Shown here piece after piece: positions 15,761 through 24,233 of a DNA stretch of 64,000 nucleotides. The notes below the pieces were generated by a model. The model was not told the DNA's origin. It made no database searches and saw only the letters and a program-made list of their open reading frames with translations. Each line of letters starts with the position of its first letter. Within the stretch, counting starts at the first letter, position 1. Origin of the DNA: JAOUEA01 sp038249195 (lineage in GTDB: Bacteria; Actinomycetota; UBA4738; HRBIN12); assembly GCA_038249195.1 (NCBI GenBank), contig JBBRWM010000011.1, positions 1 through 64,000 on the forward strand, in the 5' to 3' direction. The position numbers and the translations under genes are program-made.

Positions 15761-17029
15761 TCACCAGTCGGGTCGCAAGGGCATGCGGCTGCGTCCTGCC
15801 GAGCTCCTCACCGCGAGCACCTGGTGGACCTGGGTTTCTCCGGCCTCGAATCCGAGGGCGGAGGCGGCCATGTAGAGGTGCCAGATCCGCGCGCGCGGCC
15901 CGCCCACCTCGGCCACGGCTTCGTCCCAGTTGGCCTCGAGGTTCCCGACCCACGATCGCAGCGTGAGCCCGTAGTGCTCGCGCAGGTCCTCCACGTGGCG
16001 CACCTCGAGGCCGGCCACCCCGATCGTGGAGACCACGGACCCGACCTCGTGGAGTTCGCCGTCGGGAAAGACGTAGCGGTCCACGAAGCCCCTGCGTCGC
16101 AGGCGCGGCGGCGTCACGGGTGGGCGACGTCCCGGCCGCGCCCGCCGGCTCGCCGGGCGGGCGATCCCGTGGTTCAGCAGGCGGCCCTCGGGCCGTAGGA
16201 GTCGCACGATCCCCCGGAAGTACAGGTCGAGGTGGCGGAGCCCGACGTGCTCGAACATGCCGATCGAGCTGATCGCGTCGAAGGGGCCGTCGCGCACGTC
16301 GCGATAGTCTTGCTCGCGGATCCGGACGCGATCGGCGAGTCCGGCCTCGGCGACCGCCTTGCGTCCCCAGTCGGCCTGCTCCCGCGAGAGCGTCACGCCG
16401 ACGGCCTCCACGCCGTGGCGGCGAGCGGCGTGCATGACCATGCCGCCCCAGCCGCACCCGATGTCGAGCAGGCGCATCCCCTCGCGGAGGCCGAGCTTGC
16501 GGCAGATCAGCTCGTACTTCGCGGCCTGAGCGTCCTCGAGTGTGTCCTCGGGGGTGGACCAGACCGCGCATGAGTACGTCATGGACGGCCCAAGGACGAT
16601 GCGGTAGAAGGCGTTCGAGACGTCGTAGTGATGGGCGATGGCTGCGGCGTCGCGGTCCCGCGAGTGCCGCACGCCGTGCAGGCGAGCCTCCTCCCGCGGG
16701 GGCGCGAGCGGTCTCAGCGCGTCCAGTCCGGCGAGCTGAACCAGGCGGGCGATGTCGCGCGGAGGGATGCTCGCTTTGTTGAAGCGAGACCGGAGCGCGG
16801 CCAGCGCCTCGAAGATGTCGCCCTCGACGTCAAGGTCACCCGCCACATAGGCACGGCCCAGCCCGAGTTCGCCGGGGGCGGTGAGGATACGGCGGAGCGC
16901 GTCGGGGGAGCGGAACACCAGCGTCGCGCGCGCGTCGGCGGGACCGATCCGCTCCCCCTCGTAGGTCTCGACCGCGATGGGTACGTCGCCGAGCAGATCT
17001 TGGACGAACGATGCCAGGGACGTCGACAT
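15761..17029 (-). CDS. cfa: Cyclopropane-fatty-acyl-phospholipid synthase family methyltransferase
   Basis: A 422-residue SAM-dependent enzyme that would add a methylene bridge (or methyl) to unsaturated acyl chains of membrane phospholipids. The N-terminal lipid-binding domain is followed by AIAHHYDVSNAFYRIVLG, MTYSCAVW, the SAM site LLDIGCGWGGM, VTLSREQADW and SSIGMFEHVG, all canonical for Cfa. Near residue 300 an extra arginine/proline-rich loop (PASRRARPGRRPP) precedes RGFVDRYVFPDGELHEVG; it is unusual in size but keeps frame. ATG 17029 is chosen because GGAGG lies 6 nt upstream. The gene is followed by a small gap and the isochorismatase-type gene. Confidence 0.9.
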   Translation of the reverse strand: MSTSLASFVQDLLGDVPIAVETYEGERIGPADARATLVFRSPDALRRILTAPGELGLGRAYVAGDLDVEGDIFEALAALRSRFNKASIPPRDIARLVQLAGLDALRPLAPPREEARLHGVRHSRDRDAAAIAHHYDVSNAFYRIVLGPSMTYSCAVWSTPEDTLEDAQAAKYELICRKLGLREGMRLLDIGCGWGGMVMHAARRHGVEAVGVTLSREQADWGRKAVAEAGLADRVRIREQDYRDVRDGPFDAISSIGMFEHVGLRHLDLYFRGIVRLLRPEGRLLNHGIARPASRRARPGRRPPVTPPRLRRRGFVDRYVFPDGELHEVGSVVSTIGVAGLEVRHVEDLREHYGLTLRSWVGNLEANWDEAVAEVGGPRARIWHLYMAASALGFEAGETQVHQVLAVRSSAGRSRMPLRPDW

Positions 17030-17089
17030 GGGCAACCTCCAGTCCGCGTATCCCTATCTCCTCACCACGACCCGATTCAGGCAACCCCG

Positions 17090-17140
17090 TCTTTGGCCCG
17101 TCTTGGCCCGTCTTTGGCCCGTCTTTGGCCCGTCTTTGGC
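17090..17140. repeat. Tandem 11-bp repeat (TCTTTGGCCCG)
   Basis: The unit TCTTTGGCCCG occurs four times in direct succession (the second copy lacks one T), followed by a partial fifth copy TCTTTGGC. It lies between the cfa start and the stop of the esterase gene, both on the minus strand, so it occupies the cfa promoter and leader region. Confidence 0.9.
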
Positions 17141-17153
17141 GCAACCTTCCCGA

Positions 17154-18179
17154 TCAGGCAGAGAGGTGCTCGGCGAGGTAGGCCAGGCCGAGCGGGTAGC
17201 GGTACTCGATCGCCATGTGGGTGGCGTCGAAGAGCTCGAAGGAGACGTCGGTCACCCCGATCCCCTCGAGCTCGCGGCGGAAGGCCTCGGCACCCAGGTC
17301 GAGGAACCACTCGTCCTTCTTCCCGGCGTCGATGTAGATGGCGCGCATCGACCGCAAGACGTCCGCATGGTCGCCCACCATGCGGACGGGGTCGTGCGTG
17401 AGCCATCGCTCCCAGACCTCGGGGATGAGCGCTCCGGTCGCGGGATCGAAGGGAAGCCTGACGGTGCCGTCGGGGTCGGCGGAGTAGCAGGCGGCCATGC
17501 ACCACTCGTTCAGCAGGATGCCGTCGGATGGCTTCGCCATGGCGGGGCGGCTGCGGAAGTCCGCCCAGAACGTGTCGTAGGACCCCTCGTATTCGTCGCG
17601 GAGCGCGCGGGCGGCTTCGGGGAACTCGGGGAGGTAGCAGGCCTCGAACAACGCGTCGCCGGCGTGCGTGGCGAGGCCCCCCCACAGCTCGGGCCGGAGC
17701 ATGGGCACGACCATCGCTCCGTAGCCGCCGCTCGATTTCCCCTGGATGCCGCGATGCTCGCGGTCCGCGAACGTCCGGTAGCGCTCGTCCACGAACGGGA
17801 CGAGCTCGTCGCACAGGTACGTGAGGTAGTTCCCCGTCCCGGGCGAGTCTAGGAACTGGCTCCCGCCGAGCGACGTCCAGCAGTCGACCCACACGATCAC
17901 CACGGGCGGTGCCTCGCCGCGTGCGAAGAGGTCGTCCGCGAGCTCCGGGAAGTTCCGACGGAACGGGGAACGGTTCCGCCACATGTCGAGCTGGCCCGTG
18001 AGGCCCTGGATCGCGTAGACGGAGGGGAACCGTGCCTCGGGGTCGTCGTCGTAGCCGGGCGGCAGATAGACCCAGAGCGGCCGCTCGTGCGGATCGCCGA
18101 GCGGGTTGCCGCGGAGCGCCTCGCTCGTGATCGTGTGCTCCTCGAAGCGACCTCGCGGCTCGAACGACCAAGGCTCCAC
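17154..18179 (-). CDS. Esterase family protein (putative esterase, PF00756-like alpha/beta hydrolase)
   Basis: A 341-residue alpha/beta hydrolase. It shows the esterase-D pattern LWVYLPPGYDDDPEARFPSV, an aromatic/oxyanion stretch VVIVWVDCWTSLGGSQFL and the nucleophile elbow IQGKSSGGYGAM (G-x-S-x-GG). The acid and His are probably in YIDAGKKDEWF and FDATHMAIEY. No signal peptide is seen, so it is cytoplasmic. GTG 18179 (V-EPWSFEPRGRF) is chosen because AGGAGG lies 8 nt upstream; longer frames run across the divergent metallothionein-like gene. Substrate unknown; trehalose-ester-type or xylan-ester activities are family possibilities. Confidence 0.82.
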   Translation of the reverse strand: MEPWSFEPRGRFEEHTITSEALRGNPLGDPHERPLWVYLPPGYDDDPEARFPSVYAIQGLTGQLDMWRNRSPFRRNFPELADDLFARGEAPPVVIVWVDCWTSLGGSQFLDSPGTGNYLTYLCDELVPFVDERYRTFADREHRGIQGKSSGGYGAMVVPMLRPELWGGLATHAGDALFEACYLPEFPEAARALRDEYEGSYDTFWADFRSRPAMAKPSDGILLNEWCMAACYSADPDGTVRLPFDPATGALIPEVWERWLTHDPVRMVGDHADVLRSMRAIYIDAGKKDEWFLDLGAEAFRRELEGIGVTDVSFELFDATHMAIEYRYPLGLAYLAEHLSA

Positions 18180-18261
18180 GACCGACTCCTCCTGTCCGCC
18201 CCATGCATACACTGGTCGAGATCGGGGAACGACGACGATAGTCGACCGAGAGGAGCACGTC

Positions 18262-18450
18262 ATGCAGTGTGGACACGAGGGCTGCAACTGCCAGGTCGGG
18301 GAGGCGGGCGAGTTCTGCAGCGACCACTGCCGCGAGCACGCGGGCGACGCGGGCCACCAAACGCACGCGTGCGGATGCGGACACGCAGACTGCCAGGCCG
18401 CCGGCGCGGACGATCGCACGGAGCAGGATCTCCAAGCCGCGTTCGAGTAG
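18262..18450 (+). CDS. Prokaryotic metallothionein-like protein
   Basis: A 62-residue protein with ten cysteines and several histidines: CGHEGCNCQV at the start, EFCSDHCREHAGDAGHQ in the middle and CGCGHADC near the end. This order (C-x-x-x-C-x-C, then F/Y-CS-x-x-C-x-x-H, then CGCGH) matches bacterial SmtA-type metallothioneins, which bind zinc, cadmium or copper in the cytoplasm. A good ribosome-binding site (GAGAGGAG) precedes the ATG. The frame is open further upstream, but that part lacks cysteines and overlaps the esterase start. It is divergent from the esterase gene and too small for strong homology claims without a search. Confidence 0.75.
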   Translation: MQCGHEGCNCQVGEAGEFCSDHCREHAGDAGHQTHACGCGHADCQAAGADDRTEQDLQAAFE

Positions 18451-18535
18451 GAACCCGGCCGGCGCCTCCGTACACTCCGCGGATGGGCGCTTGTCCCGTC
18501 TGAGGGCAAGGCCCCCCGGGAGTAGGGACCGAGCG

Positions 18536-19003
18536 ATGGCAACGACCGTGACGATCGACGGCCAGATCTACCGCAAGCGCGAGCCGCTCGGGGTGCTGGG
18601 CCTGTCGTTCATCACCTTGGGGATCTACTTCCTCTACTGGTACTACAAGGTGAACGACGAGCTCAAGCGCTTCGAGCACGACGACACGATCGGCCCGACG
18701 CGCTCGCTCATGGCCCTGCTCTTCGGCTGGATCATCATCGTTCCGCCGTTCATCGCGATGTACAACACGGCCAAGCACGTCCGCACGATCGAGGAACGGC
18801 TGTCGCTCGTCTCCCAGCTCGAGCCCGCCCTCGTGATCGTGATCATGTTCCTGCTGAGCATCGGCAACGGGCTCTACGTCCAGGAACACCTGAACCGTAT
18901 CTGGGACCGGACCGAAGGGGTCGGTGCCGCGGCACCGAAGCCGTTGCTCGGCCCCGGCGGGACGCCGGCTCCCCCGATGCCGATCCCGCCGACGGGCCTG
19001 TAG
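18536..19003 (+). CDS. DUF4234 domain membrane protein
   Basis: A 155-residue membrane protein. The segment LGVLGLSFITLGIYFLYWYY followed by KVNDELKRFE is the signature of DUF4234, and two further hydrophobic segments follow (LMALLFGWIIIVPPFIAMY; ALVIVIMFLLSIGNGLYV). The C-terminus is rich in proline and glycine. DUF4234 proteins have no known activity. The ATG at 18536 is chosen because the hydrophobic domain follows directly; an upstream extension overlaps the metallothionein-like gene in another frame. Confidence 0.82.
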   Translation: MATTVTIDGQIYRKREPLGVLGLSFITLGIYFLYWYYKVNDELKRFEHDDTIGPTRSLMALLFGWIIIVPPFIAMYNTAKHVRTIEERLSLVSQLEPALVIVIMFLLSIGNGLYVQEHLNRIWDRTEGVGAAAPKPLLGPGGTPAPPMPIPPTGL

Positions 19004-19032
19004 GCTGGCGCCGCGCAATGAGGAGGAAACGG

Positions 19033-19862
19033 ATGAAACGAGCGTCCTTGATGGCGGCCCTCGCGGGCGTGCTCGCGTTGACGATGGCCGCCCCGGCCAC
19101 CGCGGCCAAGAACCCGGTGATCTTCAACAGCTCGCCCGCGCAACCGCCGGGCAACGTGCCGAGCTAGGCGTTCCAGGCGACGCAGACGTCCCAGTTCGGC
19201 GACGCGATCACCAGTTCGCTCCCGGCAAGCGCATGCTCAAGAAGGTGACGGTCGTCATGAGCAACTGGGCGTGTGAGACCGGTCAGTGGTCTACGGGCAC
19301 GTGCGTGAGCACACCGGGTAGCACGTTCATCCAGCCGATCCAGCTGAAGATCTACGCCGTGAGCGGGGCCGACCCCACCGTTCCCGGCGGGCTGCTCGCC
19401 AAGCGCACGAAGAAGTTCAAGATCAAGTTCCGCCCGTCCACCGATGCGACGAACTGCCCGGGTTCGCCGACCGCCTGGTACTCCACCGGCGACAAGAGGT
19501 GCCACAACGGGCTCGCGCAGAAGATCACGTTCAAGTTCGGAAGCCTGAACCTCAAGCTGCCGAAGAAGGTCGTCTACGGGGTGGTCTACAACACGAGCGG
19601 TTACGGGCCCCACCCCTACGGATACTCGACGGCCTGCGCCACGGATCCCGTCACGGGGTGTCCCTACGATGCCTTGAACGTGGGCGCAGCGGCCGGGGTG
19701 CCGAACCGAGGGCACGACCTGTACCCCGATGGGGTCTTCCTGGATTCCGCCACCGGATCGGTCCACTGCGACAACGGTATGGGAGGAACCGGCACGTTCC
19801 GCCTCGACGACGGCTGCCGGACGGGCTACAACCCGCTCGTCCGGTTCGTCGCGAAGAAGTAG
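19033..19862 (+). pseudogene. Secreted protein gene with in-frame amber stop and frameshift
   Basis: A strong ribosome-binding site (AGGAGG) leads into MKRASLMAALAGVLALTMAA, a Sec signal peptide ending ATAAKNPV. After PPGNVPS the codon is TAG (19165-19167), then AFQATQTSQFGDAIT continues in the same frame. A shift of frame then gives FAPGKRMLKKVTVVMSNWAC and about 200 uninterrupted residues to 19862, including TFIQPIQLKIYAV and TGYNPLVRFVAKK. The joined product is a typical exported actinobacterial protein with KKVTVTMS-x-WAC motif. Two lesions within about 45 bp, with a clean 3' part, indicate very recent inactivation or a local sequence error. Confidence 0.8.
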
Positions 19863-19912
19863 CTCCTCTCGCGTCACCGACGGGCTCCGATCGACCCGCT
19901 GGGGCCGACCTC

Positions 19913-20341
19913 CTAGTCCGTTGCGGGGCTGCCCTGGGCGAGGAGCCCGAGCCCGATGCCGAGCATCCACACGTCCTTGCTGACCGCGATCCCCGCTCGC
20001 GTCGGCCAGAAGCTGCCCGGTTCGTGCATGCTCGGCGTGCGCAGGTACATCGTGAGCAGGCTCCCGGCGAAGGCCGTGAGCGGCGCACCGGCGAGCCGGT
20101 CGGGGACGAACGGCGCGAGCAGCGTGGCGCCGATGCCGATCTCGGCGAGGGCGAGCGCCCTGAGGAACTTCGGGGGCGGGACGTCGGCGAGGAACGGGAA
20201 CGCCTCCGAGGCTCTCGCGTGAAGGCCCTGCGCCTGCTCGTCCCCCCCGTGCCATTTCTCCCAGCCCGAATGCAGGACGTAGGCGCCGGTGGCGACCCGG
20301 GTGGGAAGGTTGCGGAAGGCCATGCCCATGCACGCGAGCAT
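19913..20341 (-). CDS. DoxX-like membrane protein
   Basis: A 142-residue membrane protein with four predicted hydrophobic segments. AFRNLPTRVATGAYVLHSGW then EKWHGG, and LRALALAEIGIGATLLAPFV, fit the DoxX family, whose members are linked to redox or thiosulfate-quinone reactions but often have no assigned role. ATG 20341 is chosen because GAGGGGG lies 8 nt upstream. It lies downstream of a 370-bp non-coding stretch rich in hairpins. Confidence 0.72.
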   Translation of the reverse strand: MLACMGMAFRNLPTRVATGAYVLHSGWEKWHGGDEQAQGLHARASEAFPFLADVPPPKFLRALALAEIGIGATLLAPFVPDRLAGAPLTAFAGSLLTMYLRTPSMHEPGSFWPTRAGIAVSKDVWMLGIGLGLLAQGSPATD

Positions 20342-20710
20342 ACGACCGGCCCCCTCGTTGCCTGCACCCGTCGAGATCACGCCTGGGGCGCCGGAACGCG
20401 AACGGGCCGGGCCAACTCGGGCCCGGCCTCGTTCGCTGGATCTCCTCACAGGCGCTGCGGCCTCGTACGAGGCTTCCTCCGGTAGACCAGCCGGAACCCG
20501 TGAGGTCGGTGAGCTGGTGTGGATTCTGCCGGTCTCCCGGCAAGCGGGCGGGGTGGTGGCCCCGGCCCGCGAGGGACGGCTCAGCAGCCAGTCACCTCGA
20601 GGGTCTCGTCTTGTTCATGCAAGCTGGACCACCTCCTTCCTCTCGTGCCCGTATGGTGCCGCAGGCGTGGCCGAAAGGCAATAACGAGGCGGTCTTCGCC
20701 CGATCGATCG
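20342..20710. other. Hairpin-rich non-coding region
   Basis: No credible protein gene is seen in either strand over 369 bp. It contains the 14-bp palindrome GCCTCGTACGAGGC (20460-20473), a GCCGG/CCGGC stem at 20528-20541 that on the minus strand is closed by a GAGA tetraloop, and a long GC-rich stem at 20544-20570. On the minus strand a strong purine-rich stretch (GGAAGGAGG) precedes an eight-codon ORF (20594-20620). The region could be the leader of the DoxX gene, a terminator cluster or a structured RNA. Confidence 0.5.
20398..20436. terminator. Long bulged hairpin upstream of the DoxX gene
   Basis: GCGAACG plus GGCCGGGCC pairs with GGCCCGGCC plus CGTTCGC, giving 16 paired bases with one bulged T and a 6-nt loop. 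It lies 57 bp upstream of the DoxX start on the minus strand, so it may end the transcript of the FN3 gene. Confidence 0.55.
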
Positions 20711-21811
20711 TTACGGGCCTACGGGGGGAGCCGCCGTGGCCTGCGGGTCGGCGACGGGAGCGCTGCTCGTCGCGGCGGACACGGCCTCGGTCGGGGCCGA
20801 TTCTCCGCTGGCGTTGGTTGCGATCACCCGGTAGTAGTACGTGGTGCCTCCCGTGAGGCCGACGTCGATGAACTGCGTCACGTCCTGGCCCGTCGTCGCG
20901 AGCGTCGTCCAGCCGGCATCGCCCACGAGCATCCGCTCCACCCGGTACCCGGTCTCGTTCCCGACGTTGGTCCAATCGAGCTCGATCTGGCTCGCGGAGA
21001 GCGCCACCGCGGTGAGCGGCGTGGGCGTGGCGGGTACGACGCTCGTGGTCGCCGACGCGACGCTCGAAGCCGAGGAATCGCCGCCCGGGTTCGTCGCGAT
21101 CACGCGGTAGTAGTAGGTGGTGTCGGCCACGAGGCCCGTGTCGACGGCGGACGTTGCGTCCCGGCTCACCTTCGCGACGGGGGCCCAGCCCGTGACCCCG
21201 TTCGGCGATCGTTCCACCCGGTAGCCGGATTCCCTCGGGACGTCGGCCCAGCGCACCCGGACCTGACGGGGGGAGATCGACACCGCGGTGACCATCGTCA
21301 CCGCGGTCGGGGTGGAGGGCGCCGCCTGCCCCGCCGGCGGCGGCGTGCTCGCCGCCGCGGACGCTGGGGCCGGCGAGGCGCCGGGGCCACCGGCTCCGTC
21401 GCGCGCGTCCTCGGGCGTCTTGGGTGCCCGCCGGTTCGCTCCTGGTCCAGCCTGCGACGAGAGCGAGCCATCGGTCCCCGGGGAGGCGGCCACCTGCTCG
21501 ACCCGCTGCGGGTGCAGCCCCCGGGTCACGATCCCGATCGCGGACGTAAGGGCCCCCCGACCCTGCGGGCTCGCCAGCGTCGTCGTCGCTGCCAACAGCA
21601 CGGTCACGAACACCACGCCCGCGAGGCGCCTGTGTCCCGCCCGCGGCGCCTCCCGCGCGCCACGACGTTGTGTACGCCAGATGCTCTCGAGCTCGCGGAT
21701 CTCCCGACGCTTGCGGAAGGCGTCGAGCCAATTCGACAGGGCCAGCCCGCCCACGAGGAGCACGTTGAGCGCGACGATCGCGCCGATCACGATCAGGATG
21801 TTCCGTAGCAC
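20711..21811 (-). CDS. Membrane-anchored fibronectin type III protein
   Basis: A 366-residue protein. A hydrophobic N-terminal segment (ILIVIGAIVALNVLLVGGLA) and a second one near residue 68 (LAGVVFVTVLLAATTTLA) place the rest outside the membrane. A Pro/Ala-rich linker is followed by two fibronectin type III domains of about 90 residues, recognisable from RVRWADVPRESGYRVER...TTYYYRVIATNPGG and ELDWTNVGNETGYRVER...TTYYYRVIATNASG. FN3 domains in bacterial surface proteins mediate spacing or binding; no enzyme domain is present. The start MLRNILIVIG fits the membrane segment. Confidence 0.85.
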   Translation of the reverse strand: MLRNILIVIGAIVALNVLLVGGLALSNWLDAFRKRREIRELESIWRTQRRGAREAPRAGHRRLAGVVFVTVLLAATTTLASPQGRGALTSAIGIVTRGLHPQRVEQVAASPGTDGSLSSQAGPGANRRAPKTPEDARDGAGGPGASPAPASAAASTPPPAGQAAPSTPTAVTMVTAVSISPRQVRVRWADVPRESGYRVERSPNGVTGWAPVAKVSRDATSAVDTGLVADTTYYYRVIATNPGGDSSASSVASATTSVVPATPTPLTAVALSASQIELDWTNVGNETGYRVERMLVGDAGWTTLATTGQDVTQFIDVGLTGGTTYYYRVIATNASGESAPTEAVSAATSSAPVADPQATAAPPVGP

Positions 21812-21893
21812 GGGTTAAACCCTACGGGAACCGGCGGCCCGCGCGCGGTCCGACGAGCGGCCTACAGCGCCGCATCGTCCACGGGTCACGTGT

Positions 21894-22564
21894 TCAGGCC
21901 CCCAGGCGGCCGTATCCCACCAGCCACCGGAGCTCGGGCTCCCGATCGAAGATCGCCACGCGCCCGCGCGAGGGTCGCGCCCCGATCTGACGATCGTCGT
22001 CGACCACCATCGTGATGTCGTCGGCGCGCGGCCCGACCCCGTTGCGATCGGAGAAGTGGTAGAAGATGAAGTCGCCCGACTGCGTGTCGTCGTGATCGTG
22101 GAACGTCGTGACGCGGCCGTCGACACGGATCCCCTCGGACAGATGGGGGAGCGTGAGGCCCCGCGCCTCCTGAACCGCCCGCACCACCAGACCCGAACAG
22201 CCCCCGTCCGGGGGGAAGATGTGCCCGAAGACGTACTTCTCACCGAGGGCTCCTTCGCCGCGGTGACGGGCCGCGACTCCCGCCGGTCGTCGCGGATGAT
22301 CCGCACCGCCACACCCGGCTCGTCGTGGTTCGATCCGCTGATCACGAACTTGTCGCCGAACGTGCCCTCGGCGAGCCGCTCCTGCAACAGGGTGAGGATC
22401 GCCGGGCGGGTGTGCTCCTGCTTCGGGTCGTCGTGGAAGTGGTAGGGCGGCGCGACCTGGTAGAGCCGGTGCCGGGCCAGATCGATCGCCTGCTCGGGCA
22501 GCGCGTGTCCCGGGTCGTGGAACCCCGTCCCGAAGGTCGTCACCTGGAAGCTCTTGGCGCTTAT
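21894..22564 (-). pseudogene. Uncharacterised protein gene with frameshift and no start codon
   Basis: One frame reads SAKSFQVTTFGTGFHDPGHA, then PPYHFHDDPKQEH and GDKFVISGSNHDEPGVAVR to about 22260. The neighbouring frame continues GALGEKYVFGHIFPPDGGCS, VDGRVTTFHDHDDTQSGDF and REPELRWLVGYGRLGA to the stop at 21894. The two halves are coherent, so a single indel near 22245-22265 splits the gene. The position where the start is expected reads ATA AGC GCC rather than ATG. Family not recognised; it is about 220 residues and rich in His and Asp. Confidence 0.65.
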
Positions 22565-22632
22565 ACTCCCGCTCGTTTCGCTTCTCTGCTCCCGCTGTCG
22601 GCGCCCCGTGCGCGTCGTCTCTGGTCGCTCCC

Positions 22633-23572
22633 CTACCCGAGCGGGGCGAGCAGAGATCCCTTCCCTTCGAACGCGAACAACAGGAGGTCGACCATCCGGA
22701 ACGTAGTGGCATCCGGGCCGAGCGTCGGGTGCCACGTCGCGTCGCGCACGATCGACGTCTGGCTGCCTTCCATCGCCCGGTGGAAGGTCTCGGCGACGAT
22801 CCGGGCGCCGACCCCCTTCAGCTTGCCTCCGTTGAGTTCGGCCTCGCGCAAGATGTAGAACCAAAGCGGCGTGTTCGTGACGATCGCGGTCCGCTGCTGG
22901 TCGGTGAGCCCCCCCGCGAGGCCCCGTTGTTCCCGTCCCGTACTTGCGCGTTGGTGAGCTTCGTCAGGGTGACGCCCCTGTGAAGCGGATGAAGGCGAGG
23001 TGCGTCTGGGCGACCGCGAGATTTCCGTCGTTGCGTGGCTCCGGGATGATCGCCTTGCGTTTCTGGGCGACCGTGGTCCCCTCCCCGCGGGGAAGGTCGA
23101 ACCCTGCCTTCGCCGAGATCCCGCCCGATGCGACGGTCTTGCCCATCTTGAGGTGCAGTCCGTCGGCCTCGTAGAAGATGGCCGATCCGGGGTCCGCCGG
23201 CCCTGCGCCGTAGAGGGAATCCAGATCGAGGCTCGGCGAACGACCCTGCAACAGGTCGGCCGACGAGACGTTCTGACCGAGCATGACGTTGGTCTTGTCC
23301 GAGGTGAGGCCGTGGTCGGCGAATTGGCCGAGATACGTGAAGCCGGCCGGGCTCTGTGATTCCCCGCCCCCGGCCGTGACCATGGCGTTGCCGAGTTTCT
23401 TGCGATTGGCGTCGCTCAGTTGCCGATCGCTCCCTTTGGGTCCCATCCTCGTGAAGCGGAACGGCGGGTCCGCCGCAACGTCGGCGGCGAGGCTTCGCTC
23501 TCGGCCCCCCAGGCTTTCGGACAGGAGGCCCTCGCCGATGACGAAGTAACCCTCCGAGCCATGCCGTTCCAC
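22633..23572 (-). pseudogene. Animal-type heme peroxidase with internal deletion
   Basis: From GTG 23572 (GGGGGAG 5 nt upstream) the frame reads ERHGSEGYFVIGEG, PFRFTRMGPKG, PAGFTYLGQFADHGLTSDKT, LLQGRSPSLDLDSLYGAGP and NLAVAQTHLAFIRF, all typical of the N-terminal part of bacterial animal-heme-peroxidase homologues, including the distal His in QFADHGLT. Directly after FIRF the frame breaks. C-terminal family sequence follows in other frames: LTKLTNAQVRDGNNG, then TPLWFYILREAELNGG, RIVAETFHRAMEGS and TFRMVDLLLFAFEGK to the stop at 22633. The central part with the proximal heme ligand is missing, and a further indel lies in a run of seven Gs. The gene cannot encode a working peroxidase. Confidence 0.82.
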
Positions 23573-23779
23573 GTCGGCTCCCCCCGTGGGATCGAGAAAC
23601 ACGCCAGCGCGCCGCGGGCGGGCGCGGTGTCTGGTAACCGGCTATCAGCCGTGCGACCTACCGAACGTGGATCATGTTTTCCCCACAGCCCATCACGGAC
23701 CTCTCGTCCCCCCGCCCGGGGGTGGACGCCTCGGCGGATCATGCGGTAGTGATGATGGGTCCGAGTGGGGGGGTCAGGT

Positions 23780-24175
23780 ATGAAGAAGATGTTCATCGCC
23801 ACCGTGGTGTTGCTCACCGCACTGGCCGGCACGGCGTTCGCGGCCGCCGGCCCTATCACGAGGTTGGGGGTCGAACACAACGGCGTGGCGAACCCCGGCG
23901 GTTGTGACGTCGGCGCGGATGACGTGCATCCCACGGAGCTTCGGGTCGACTGCTCACCGAGGACGCATGCCACCGCGGGGGCTCGTGTCCGGTTCCGGTT
24001 CCTGAAGGACGTGGGTGTCCTCGTTGGTCCGGCTACCGTCAAGGCCGATATCCATCAGATCTGGGGCAAGGCGTGTGAGTTCAGCTGGCGGGGACCGGTC
24101 CGCACGTTGCGCGTGGACGTGCCGTTGGGCAGCTACTGTCACATCCGTTCGGCGACCCTCGTGTCGCAACCGTAG
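23780..24175 (+). CDS. Small secreted protein
   Basis: A 131-residue exported protein. MKKMFIATVVLLTALAGTAFAAAG is a clear signal peptide with an AFA-A cleavage site, cited here as residues 1-22. The mature domain has four cysteines (GGCDVG; RVDCSP; KACEFSW; GSYCHI), probably in two disulfides, and short beta-strand-like stretches. Family not recognised. ATG 23780 is preferred to the GTG at 23765 because the signal peptide starts there. It is divergent from the broken heme peroxidase gene and followed by a strong hairpin. Confidence 0.7.
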   Translation: MKKMFIATVVLLTALAGTAFAAAGPITRLGVEHNGVANPGGCDVGADDVHPTELRVDCSPRTHATAGARVRFRFLKDVGVLVGPATVKADIHQIWGKACEFSWRGPVRTLRVDVPLGSYCHIRSATLVSQP

Positions 24176-24204
24176 ATCGACGCCGGGTCGGGGCCCACGT
24201 TGCG

Positions 24205-24233
24205 GAGAGCCGCGCGGGAGCCTCGCGGCTCTC
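24205..24233. terminator. Bidirectional terminator-like hairpin
   Basis: GAGAGCCGCG and CGCGGCTCTC form a perfect 10-bp stem with a 9-nt loop between two convergent genes; its right arm touches the last two bases of the peptidase S51-like gene. Confidence 0.6.

Noticed and set aside
20528..20541. Cobalamin riboswitch on the minus strand
   Set aside because: GCCGGGAGACCGGC resembles the B12 box, but the conserved upstream core is not recognisable and no cobalamin gene follows.
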